DNA of 20,576 nt from G039029935 sp039029935. GTDB lineage: Bacteria; Chloroflexota; Anaerolineae; Caldilineales; Caldilineaceae. This document shows positions 7,654-14,508 of this stretch, in pieces. The notes beneath the pieces were generated by a model. It searched no databases. It was given only the letters and a program-made list of their open reading frames with translations, and had not been told where the DNA came from. The stretch spans positions 1 to 20,576 of the forward strand of contig JBCCFC010000063.1 in the NCBI GenBank assembly GCA_039029935.1, given 5' to 3'. The position numbers were made by a program, and so were the translations under genes. Every line of letters begins with the position of its first letter. Within the stretch, counting starts at the first letter, position 1.

Positions 7654-7729
7654 GTGATAGTGTAGGGGTGTGATAGTGTGATGGTGTTTGTATGTACACT
7701 ATCACACTATCACACTATCACACTATCAC
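7654..7729. repeat. Inverted octamer arrays forming a 32-bp imperfect hairpin
   Basis: Four units on one side (GTGATAGT, GTAGGGGT, GTGATAGT, GTGATGGT; 7654-7685) face four perfect ACTATCAC units (7698-7729) across a 12-nt loop. Pairing is 27 of 32. The stop codon of murG (7718-7720) is inside the right arm, so the murG C-terminus VIV is repeat-encoded. It is not followed by a T tract. Confidence 0.88.
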
Positions 7730-8845
7730 ACTCTTCAATAGCTCCGCAATATTAAGTGCTGCCTCCGGTTTTGCAAGCTCGCGCAAGACCGCCTCCATTT
7801 GGCTTCGTTGATGTTCATCTGTCAAACAGTCTACCAACATGGGCAATAGGTCTGTTTCTAAGTTCTCGTCTAACAACAGGATAGCCGCCCCATGTGCAGT
7901 CAATGCCTGTGCGTTCTCCATTTGGTTGACGCCAGCAAAGGGCAATGGCACAAGAATGGACGGTAACTGGGCAACTGGGAACTCACCCAACGTGCTTGCA
8001 CCTGCACGGGCGACACTGAGGTTGGCAGCAGCGAGTGCCAGTGTCATTTCATCATGCAAATAGGCAACCGGGTGATAGCGTTCGCTTGATGCCCCCGCCA
8101 ATGTGTCTGCCTGTGCTTCATAAATGGGCCAATCGCGTTCGCCAATGACATGGAGGATGTGTGCATGGTCAACCAACCCCAGAAGGTTTGACCAGATTGC
8201 CTGATTGATGCTCCGTGCGCCCCGACTGCCACCAAACACAAGCACAACCGAAGCCATGTCGGTCGATAAACTCGGCATATCCAGTGTTTCTGCCAAAGCT
8301 TGACGCGCCCCTTGACGATCCTTTGCAGCTTCAACAAGTGCCGCACGTACAGGATACCCTGTGACCACCCCTTTACCTTGGGGGTACAGTCCACCAAAAT
8401 AGGACGCGACCTCTGGGAAGCTGATGGCAACACGCTGGGCTAGCTTGCTCAACCCTTGAATCGCCCAGCCGGGTTTCATGTCGGGCAGATAGATCACAAC
8501 GGGAATTTTGCGCATCCGACAGGCGATCACAACGGGCGCACAGACATAGCCACCCGTCACAAAACAAACATTGGGCTGGAACTCCTTGATGATCTGCAAT
8601 GACTGACGGACGCCCAAGATCATCCGCGTGATATTGCCTAACGCGCGCAACGGATTAATCCCACGTAGCTGCCCCGTCTCAATCTCTGTGTATGGAATCG
8701 ACGCTCGTTCGACAAGGCTGCGTTCCATCCCGCCAATACCGCCAATCCACAATAGCTCATCGTTTTGCGGATGAAGTTCCTGTGTAACTGACAGTGCTGG
8801 ATAGACATGCCCCCCTGTTCCGCCACCCGAAATTAAAAGTCGCAT
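7718..8845 (-). CDS. murG: Lipid II-forming GlcNAc transferase MurG
   Basis: MurG transfers GlcNAc from UDP-GlcNAc to lipid I at the inner face of the membrane. The 375 residues form a GT28/GT-B enzyme: GGGTGGHVYPALS (residues 7-19) in the acceptor domain, the hydrophobic VCAPVVIACRMRKIPVVIY patch, FGGSRGARSIN (about 204-213), RAGASTLGE (about 280-288) in the donor site and NQMENA (about 307-312). The usual HEQN motif after the second beta segment is replaced by YLPDMKPG (about 119-126), a departure from the E. coli enzyme that may be lineage-typical. The ATG comes two bases after the ftsW stop with GAGG 10 nt upstream, so the two are translationally coupled. The final VIV and stop lie in an octamer array. 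Confidence 0.94.
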   Translation of the reverse strand: MRLLISGGGTGGHVYPALSVTQELHPQNDELLWIGGIGGMERSLVERASIPYTEIETGQLRGINPLRALGNITRMILGVRQSLQIIKEFQPNVCFVTGGYVCAPVVIACRMRKIPVVIYLPDMKPGWAIQGLSKLAQRVAISFPEVASYFGGLYPQGKGVVTGYPVRAALVEAAKDRQGARQALAETLDMPSLSTDMASVVLVFGGSRGARSINQAIWSNLLGLVDHAHILHVIGERDWPIYEAQADTLAGASSERYHPVAYLHDEMTLALAAANLSVARAGASTLGEFPVAQLPSILVPLPFAGVNQMENAQALTAHGAAILLLDENLETDLLPMLVDCLTDEHQRSQMEAVLRELAKPEAALNIAELLKSVIV

Positions 8846-8847
8846 CG

Positions 8848-9966
8848 TTATGGTTCCTCAGCCTCAACCGTTGGTGTGCTATAACGATGAATACTCAGCA
8901 GGATGCCAATCGCCCCCAGTGCTGTCACCAGCGAGCTGCCACCATAGCTGATAAACGGGAGTGTTACACCTGTTGGCGGGACCACCGAGACGACAACGGC
9001 TGTATGCAGAATCGCCTGCAAAATCAATAATGAGGTGATGCCCGTTGCCAGCAACATGCCAAAATTGTCACGCGCTACCAAGGCTGTGCGTAATCCTCGA
9101 TGGGCGAGCAATGCAAAGAGAAAGATCACAAACAGGGTGCCAATCAGCCCTGTCTCTTCACCGATGATTGCAAAGATATTGTCACTCCAACCAAGTGGCA
9201 AATAGCCTGGCTCTTTGTATAGACTATTACCAATCCCCACACCAAAGGGACCACCGCTTGCCAAGGCTTCAAAGGCGCGTTTGACCTGATAGTCGGGGCT
9301 GATGGATGGGTTCCAAAATGCCTCAAGAAATTTATCCATACGTAGACTGGCATAGCTGCTATAGCGGATCACCAGCCAAAATGTGGTTGCACCCACAATG
9401 CCAATCACAAGCAACTGTCGCAAGGCTGCGCCTGCAATAAAGAACATAATACAGCCTGTGCTGACAATGAGAATGGCCGTGCTGATATCGGGCTGGATAA
9501 CGATAAAGACGGTGACAGCGCCCATGAGAATGCTGAATGGCAGCAGCCCAACACGCACATCGCGGATACGGTCGCCCTTACTTGCTAGCCATGCGCTGAT
9601 GTAGATAATAATCACAATTTTGACAGGTTCGCTGGGTTGGACACTACCGCTCAAAAAGGTGCGCGTAGACCCAAATAAGTCACTGCCAAAGACCATGACC
9701 GCCAACAGCGACAGTAGAGCCAACCCCATCATCGGGATACTCCACTGTTGCCAAAATGTGTAGGGTACATGCGCCGCAAAGAGCAATGCCCCCAATCCCG
9801 CAGTGGTCCACATGAGTTGGCGCATAATAAACCGATAGGGTTGTTCATAGCCAAACAAACCTTGGGCAAAACTCGCACTGAAGACCATCAGCAGACCAAG
9901 TGCCAGCAGTGTAACCACAACGGTTAACATGCCCCAGTCATACGATAAGCGTTCTCGAATTTCCAT
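8848..9966 (-). CDS. ftsW: Septal peptidoglycan polymerase FtsW (SEDS family)
   Basis: SEDS proteins polymerise lipid II into glycan strands; FtsW does this at the septum with PbpB. The 372-residue protein has about ten membrane segments. Motifs are SVQPSEPVK (about 108-116), QPDISTAIL with the catalytic-type Asp (about 160), GPFGVGIGNSLYKEPGYLP, SDNIFAIIGEETG, and near the C-terminus VPPTGVTLPFISYGGSSL. Its place between murD and murG, in a cluster with pbpB, supports FtsW rather than RodA. The ATG at 9966 has only a weak GGATG site 10 nt upstream. The last bases, GAGGAACCATAA, provide the murG ribosome site. Confidence 0.94.
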   Translation of the reverse strand: MEIRERLSYDWGMLTVVVTLLALGLLMVFSASFAQGLFGYEQPYRFIMRQLMWTTAGLGALLFAAHVPYTFWQQWSIPMMGLALLSLLAVMVFGSDLFGSTRTFLSGSVQPSEPVKIVIIIYISAWLASKGDRIRDVRVGLLPFSILMGAVTVFIVIQPDISTAILIVSTGCIMFFIAGAALRQLLVIGIVGATTFWLVIRYSSYASLRMDKFLEAFWNPSISPDYQVKRAFEALASGGPFGVGIGNSLYKEPGYLPLGWSDNIFAIIGEETGLIGTLFVIFLFALLAHRGLRTALVARDNFGMLLATGITSLLILQAILHTAVVVSVVPPTGVTLPFISYGGSSLVTALGAIGILLSIHRYSTPTVEAEEP

Positions 9967-10034
9967 GTGTTTTCATCCAGTCAACTCTATAACAATAATA
10001 TTGACTATGATGAGAGTACGTTGCGAAATACTAC

Positions 10035-10066
10035 ATCACCCCGTCACCCCATCACCCCGTCACCCC
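10035..10066. repeat. Four 8-bp units (ATCACCCC/GTCACCCC) across the murD stop
   Basis: ATCACCCC and GTCACCCC alternate twice. On the minus strand they encode the last residues DGVMG and the TGA stop of murD (10044-10046). Confidence 0.88.
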
Positions 10067-11552
10067 ATCTTTCCTTCACCAAAGCTCGAAAATGCTCACC
10101 ACGTTCCTCAAAATCCTTATAAGCATCAAAGCTCGTACCACCAGGTGACATCAGAACGACTGATTTGGCCTCCGCAACCCGTGCCGCCAAATCGACAGCC
10201 TCATCCAATCGCCCCACAACTGCACAGCCAGGTGCCGATGAGCGTCTTTGAAGTGCTTGTTCCTGTACCGTGCGGATAATCATCGCACCTGCATCACCAA
10301 AACCGATGAGAAACTGCACTCGGTCAATCACCTCGTCGGCAAAGACCTGCCAAGGCAAATGTTTGTCCTTACCGCCAGCCAGCAGAATCAAGTTTGTCTC
10401 GTCGCCAAAACTGCGCAATGCCGCCACCGCTCGTTCTGGTGCAGTGGCAATGCTGTCATTGATCCACGTCACCTCATTGTGCTGTGACACGATTTCTAGT
10501 CTGTGTGGAACGCCTGCAAAGGTTCGTGCCACCTGCCCCATTGCATCATGGGTCGCACCCGCAGCACCGCTGATGGTGGCGGCTGCCAAGAGATTATCAA
10601 TGTTGTGGGCGCCAGGTAACAGCACCTCATCAACCGAACAGAATGACTTATCTTGGTAGACCAGTTCATTTTGCCTAACAGAGGCAAAAATATTGTCAGC
10701 ATAGACGCCTGTTGCGTTGCACCGAAAATCACGAGTCTGAAAATAGCGTATCTGTGCATTCCGCTCGGCCAGCAGCACACGGTCAGTACCCGATTGCGCA
10801 TCCTCCGTTTGAAAATCAAATGAGTCATTAAGTACAATTTGGGCCGTTGTCGACAGGTGACGCAACAAATTCAACTTGGTACTGACATAGACCGCCATCG
10901 TGCCATGTCGATCCAAATGGTTAGGTGTCAAATTGAGTATGGCGGCAACATCAATGCCCAGTGATGCAGGTGTTTCTTGCTCCTCAACCCACAGCGAGAT
11001 GGCAGGATTAAACAGTTCAAGTTGAAAGCTACTCAACTCCAGCACCAACACATCACCGGGTTGAACCGTGTCTAACCGATCCACCAACGGGGTCCCGATG
11101 TTGCCCCCTACATACACGGTCAGCCCACTCGCCCGCAACATTTCACCCACAAGCGTTGTGGTTGTTGTCTTGCCGCTACTTCCTGTAATCGCAACAACAG
11201 GGCCAAGTTGATTCGCTTTGGCAAGCTGAACCGTCAACAAGCTATCATTGGTCAAGGGAATATTTCGTTGGATGGCTGTACGCACAATCTCGATTTGTGG
11301 CGGGACACCACCACTCAAACAGAGCAGGTCACACGCATCGAGCAATGACAGTGGATGTCCTCCCAGTGCAAGGCTGACGGGCAAATCACCCAGGGCCGCC
11401 AGCTCAGTTTCGAGCTTCTCCGCAGTGGCGATGTCGCTTATAGTGACATGTGCCCCTGCCTCTACAAAGAATCGCGCTGAGGCCAGCCCTTGACGAGCTA
11501 GACCCAAAATCAAAACTTTTTGTCCGATAAATTGACTCTGAAAATCTTGCAC
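10044..11552 (-). CDS. murD: UDP-MurNAc-L-alanine--D-glutamate ligase
   Basis: MurD adds D-Glu to UDP-MurNAc-L-Ala. The 502 residues show VLILGLARQGLAS at the UDP-binding N-terminus, the ATP loop GSSGKTTTT (about 124-132), LELSSFQLEL, NLTPNHLDRHG, LPGAHNIDNLLAA, the LLAGGKDKHLPW motif and SPGGTSFDAYKDFEERGEHF near the end, the strongest MurD-specific signature. The GTG at 11552 is chosen because AGAGG lies 7 nt upstream. A TTG six codons earlier (11570) would put that site inside the gene. At about 500 residues it is longer than most MurD proteins (about 440-460). The C-terminal tail WGDGVMG is read from an octamer repeat. Confidence 0.95.
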   Translation of the reverse strand: MQDFQSQFIGQKVLILGLARQGLASARFFVEAGAHVTISDIATAEKLETELAALGDLPVSLALGGHPLSLLDACDLLCLSGGVPPQIEIVRTAIQRNIPLTNDSLLTVQLAKANQLGPVVAITGSSGKTTTTTLVGEMLRASGLTVYVGGNIGTPLVDRLDTVQPGDVLVLELSSFQLELFNPAISLWVEEQETPASLGIDVAAILNLTPNHLDRHGTMAVYVSTKLNLLRHLSTTAQIVLNDSFDFQTEDAQSGTDRVLLAERNAQIRYFQTRDFRCNATGVYADNIFASVRQNELVYQDKSFCSVDEVLLPGAHNIDNLLAAATISGAAGATHDAMGQVARTFAGVPHRLEIVSQHNEVTWINDSIATAPERAVAALRSFGDETNLILLAGGKDKHLPWQVFADEVIDRVQFLIGFGDAGAMIIRTVQEQALQRRSSAPGCAVVGRLDEAVDLAARVAEAKSVVLMSPGGTSFDAYKDFEERGEHFRALVKERWGDGVMG

Positions 11553-11559
11553 GTCAACA

Positions 11560-11564
11560 CCTCT
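11560..11564 (-). promoter_or_regulatory. Ribosome binding site of murD
   Basis: AGAGG on the minus strand followed by 7 nt and GTG. It supports the 11552 start over the TTG at 11570. Confidence 0.65.
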
Positions 11565-11579
11565 ATACAATTGTCATCC

Positions 11580-11643
11580 ACTTCCAGGAAGGGGTGATCG
11601 TTATGATGATTAACCACGTCCATTACATCCCCGTCCTGGAAGT
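11580..11643. repeat. 15-bp inverted repeat between mraY and murD
   Basis: ACTTCCAGGAAGGGG (11580-11594) is matched by CCCCGTCCTGGAAGT (11629-11643). Fourteen of 15 positions pair across a 34-nt loop. It occupies most of the 104-bp gap. There is no T tract, so it is more likely a dispersed palindromic repeat or an RNA-stability element than a terminator. Confidence 0.75.
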
Positions 11644-11656
11644 AAATTGCATTTGA

Positions 11657-12661
11657 TTACACCAACGCTAGTGCTACACCCAGCATCCCGCTCAGGACGG
11701 CAATCAGCCAGAAGCGTTCCTTAATCTGCATCTCACTCCAGCCTAGATGCTCAAAGTGATGATGGATGGGTGCTCGTCGAAAGATACGGCGCCCCTCGCC
11801 ATAAAGCCGCTTGGTCAGCTTAAAATAGCCCACTTGCAGAATAACACTGACAGTGATTGCCAAAAAGACAAACCCGATGACAGGGAGCAGTAGCCATTGC
11901 CCTGTCATGATGGCGACAAGTCCCAGCGTTGCACCCAGCGCCAAGCTGCCTGTATCACCCATAAACATCTGTGCTGGGTAGGCGTTATACCAGAGAAAGG
12001 CCAGCAATGCCCCCACAATTGTAAAACAGAATGCGGCCAGATAGACTTGATCTTGCAAATAGGCGATCAGGCCATAACAGGCAAATGAAATACTAGCGAT
12101 GCTGCCTGCCAGACTGTCCAATCCATCGGCTAAATTGACGGCGTTGCTGGTTCCTACAATCACCAATATCGTTGCCGGAATCATCCAGATGCCGATTTGA
12201 AAAAAGTCTGGGAATCCCGGCACACCAACATAATCCCAGTTGGGTGGACCAAAATAGAGTACCAGTGCCAATGCTGTGGCAAAGATAAACTGAAATCCGC
12301 TTTTCATGCGGGCACTCATGCCTTCGCCTTTGCCCCGAAAGCCCTTTACACCTTGCCAATCGTCAATCGCACCCAAAATGGCGTGTGAACCCAGACAGAA
12401 AAAGAGCAACAGCGTACTCTGCCCAATGTAGTTCCACCCCCATAGATTGGCGATATTCAGCACCCCCGTAATCAACAGCACAGGGACAACAATGAGGATG
12501 CCCCCCATCGTGGGTGTCCCTGTCTTGACTTGATGACTATCTGGCTGGTCATCGCGAATCTGCTTGCCAATGCCCCACCGTTTCAACAGCACAATGAGTG
12601 GATGCCCCCAGATCACAGCAATAAAAAAGCTTGCTGTCCCCAAGGTCAGTGCGTAAGCCAT
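11657..12661 (-). CDS. mraY: Phospho-MurNAc-pentapeptide translocase MraY
   Basis: MraY moves phospho-MurNAc-pentapeptide onto undecaprenyl phosphate, making lipid I. The 334-residue, ten-helix protein has TGTPTMGG (about 47-54), the aspartate pair in AIDDWQG (about 100-101), NAVNLADGLDSLAG (about 173-186), the catalytic Asp in MFMGDTGSLALG (about 236), and RAPIHHHFEHLGW (about 296-308) with the triple-His motif. All are the standard catalytic residues. The ATG at 12661 has AAGGA 10 nt upstream. It lies between murF and murD as usual, but each flanking gap (147 and 104 bp) holds an inverted repeat. Confidence 0.97.
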   Translation of the reverse strand: MAYALTLGTASFFIAVIWGHPLIVLLKRWGIGKQIRDDQPDSHQVKTGTPTMGGILIVVPVLLITGVLNIANLWGWNYIGQSTLLLFFCLGSHAILGAIDDWQGVKGFRGKGEGMSARMKSGFQFIFATALALVLYFGPPNWDYVGVPGFPDFFQIGIWMIPATILVIVGTSNAVNLADGLDSLAGSIASISFACYGLIAYLQDQVYLAAFCFTIVGALLAFLWYNAYPAQMFMGDTGSLALGATLGLVAIMTGQWLLLPVIGFVFLAITVSVILQVGYFKLTKRLYGEGRRIFRRAPIHHHFEHLGWSEMQIKERFWLIAVLSGMLGVALALV

Positions 12662-12716
12662 GTGTGTGTATATTCCTTTAGTTTAGGCCAACCCGCAGCA
12701 GAAAATACCCATTTAA

Positions 12717-12782
12717 ACGCGGAGTTAGCACTCTCTAGTGCGGGTTGTACACGAGAATCCGGCATTAGAGAATGTCTACTCC
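12717..12782. repeat. 19-bp imperfect inverted repeat between murF and mraY
   Basis: GCGGAGTTAGCACTCTCTA (12717-12735) pairs with TAGAGAATGTCTACTCCGC (12764-12782) at 15 of 19 positions around a 28-nt centre. It sits in the 147-bp gap and resembles a small palindromic repeat. No T tract follows. Confidence 0.7.
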
Positions 12783-12808
12783 GCTGATATCTTATTTTGC
12801 GGTTTAGC

Positions 12809-14347
12809 TTAACGTGTTATCTGCTTGACAATATCTTCCATTCCAACGGCACGACTGCCCTTGACCAGCGCAATGTCATTGGGCTGTAATCGTTCTTTTA
12901 ACAGCGCAATCGCCTGTTGATCATCATTCATCATATAAAGAGACTGCGAGGCAATCCCTGTTTGTTGAGCCGATTCGCCAATCAGACGCCCCAACTCTCC
13001 AACCGTTACCAGCACATCAACCACCTCGGCAGCACACCGCCCCACAATCCGATGACCTTCGACTGTGTGCGACCCCATCTCACGCATATCCCCCAGGATT
13101 GCGACGCGGCGTCCAGAGTGCGCTGGTTCGACATCCGCGAGAAATTTTAAGGCGGCGGTTGTACTGAGCGTACTGGCATTATAGGTATCATCAATCACCA
13201 GACATCCATGAATGCCGGCTGTGGGTATCAGTCGGATCTGCTTCGGGTTTTGCTCCAGCCCTGTCCGAATCTGGGTCCAAGACAAGCCCTCGACCAAACC
13301 AACCGCCGCTGCACAGAGGGCGGTCTGTACATTATGCCGCCCAATCAGTGGCAATTGAATCGCACAATCTTCGATGATGTTGGTTGCTCGGTTGCGATAA
13401 TTCAACCTAAAACCGACCCCTTCAAGTCCTTTTCCCTCAATATCGCTGGCCCACAAGTCAATATCCTCATTTGCCAACCCCGCTTTGGTATCAGCACTAT
13501 AATAGAAGACACCAGCCTCCGTTTGCTTGCCCATCGCCCGCACACGGAAATCGTCCCAGTTGAGGATTGCCACCCCACCGTCCGCTACGCTGGGCAAAGC
13601 CTGCACCAATTCGCTTTTGCCCTCGGCAATGCGTTCGATGGTCCCGGCACGGCTTAGATGTACGGGCTGAACGTTGGTGACAACACCCACATGGGGATGT
13701 CCCAATGCACACAGTTCTTGGATATCACCGACAAGATACATGCCCATCTCCAAAATTGCCCGTTCATCGGTCTGATCTAGCCCCAGCAAGGTAAAGGCCA
13801 ACCCCTGCTCGCTATTCAGGCTACCCTCATTGTTGAGCGTTCGATAGTGCTGACGTAGCACCGATGCCGTCAACTCTTTGGTGCTGGATTTACCGACACT
13901 ACCCGTGATCCCAATGACACGTAACTCAGGGTGGGTGGCATGGATACGATGCCAATGGGCAAGGGCGTGTAATGCTGCTAGGGCATCATCAACGATATAG
14001 GCTAGAGGTGGTTCAGAGATACGTGTAGGCAAATCAACAGTAGGTGTTGAGCGAAAATCAACCAGCGTAGCCCCACTGGCCTCAGCCATCGCCATCCCCC
14101 GCTCTTCACACAAGATAGTGTGCGCACCAGCCTCAATCGCCGCTTGGATGTATTGATGCCCATCCGTATTCTCGCCTGGAAAGGCGACAAAAATCGCCCT
14201 CGCTTGGACATCCCGACTATCCAACACAGCCAGCGTTATCGGAGGCAGCGACGAAACCTGTTCAGGTACTCCCTCAATTATTCGTTCAGTCCCCAACACC
14301 GCCCAAAGCGTTTGGTGTGACACAGATGTAGAAATAACAGGCCGCAT
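12809..14347 (-). CDS. murF: UDP-MurNAc-tripeptide--D-Ala-D-Ala ligase
   Basis: MurF completes the pentapeptide by adding D-Ala-D-Ala. The 512 residues show the MurE/F-type N-terminal domain, DSRDVQARAIFVAFPGENTDGHQYI (about 43-67, split here as a motif with DSR and the GENTDGH loop as key parts), and the ATP loop GITGSVGKSSTKE (about 146-158). EMGMYLVGDI, VTNVQPVHL, LNWDD, IGRHNVQTALCAA, DDTYNAS and LGDMREMG follow. EMGM and DTYNAS mark it as MurF rather than MurE. GAGG lies 9 nt before the ATG. The upstream neighbour is pbpB: the murE normally found between them is missing, and that gap holds octamer repeats. Confidence 0.94.
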   Translation of the reverse strand: MRPVISTSVSHQTLWAVLGTERIIEGVPEQVSSLPPITLAVLDSRDVQARAIFVAFPGENTDGHQYIQAAIEAGAHTILCEERGMAMAEASGATLVDFRSTPTVDLPTRISEPPLAYIVDDALAALHALAHWHRIHATHPELRVIGITGSVGKSSTKELTASVLRQHYRTLNNEGSLNSEQGLAFTLLGLDQTDERAILEMGMYLVGDIQELCALGHPHVGVVTNVQPVHLSRAGTIERIAEGKSELVQALPSVADGGVAILNWDDFRVRAMGKQTEAGVFYYSADTKAGLANEDIDLWASDIEGKGLEGVGFRLNYRNRATNIIEDCAIQLPLIGRHNVQTALCAAAVGLVEGLSWTQIRTGLEQNPKQIRLIPTAGIHGCLVIDDTYNASTLSTTAALKFLADVEPAHSGRRVAILGDMREMGSHTVEGHRIVGRCAAEVVDVLVTVGELGRLIGESAQQTGIASQSLYMMNDDQQAIALLKERLQPNDIALVKGSRAVGMEDIVKQITR

Positions 14348-14362
14348 ATCTTAATACCTCTT

Positions 14363-14436
14363 CAAGTTGCAACTTGCAAGGTTGAAAAGTTGAAGAGTTG
14401 AAAGGTTGAAAGGTTGAAGAGTTGAAGAGTTGACAG
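14363..14436. repeat. Palindrome plus seven 8-bp units (GTTGAAAG/GTTGAAGA)
   Basis: A 14-bp palindrome, CAAGTTGCAACTTG (14363-14376), leads into seven octamers at 14381-14436: GTTGAAAA, GTTGAAGA, GTTGAAAG (twice), GTTGAAGA (twice) and GTTGACAG. The unit is that of the ftsQ-ftsA gap, in the same orientation. Confidence 0.85.
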
Positions 14437-14454
14437 CTCAATTCATTACTAACT

Positions 14455-14508
14455 ACACTCCACTCTTCCCTCTTCACTCTTCCCTCTTCACTTTTCACTC
14501 TTCACTTT
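14455..14508. repeat. CTTCAC/CTTCCC simple array across the pbpB stop
   Basis: Units such as CTCTTCACTCTTCCCT and CTTTTCACTCTTCACT repeat here. On the minus strand the array encodes the last residues KSEE and the stop (14495-14497) of pbpB and continues downstream as AGTGAAGAGGGAAG-type DNA. Confidence 0.75.

Noticed and set aside
1311..7729. Octamer arrays as a CRISPR array
   Set aside because: The units are only 8 bp, directly abutting, with no unique spacers and no cas genes.
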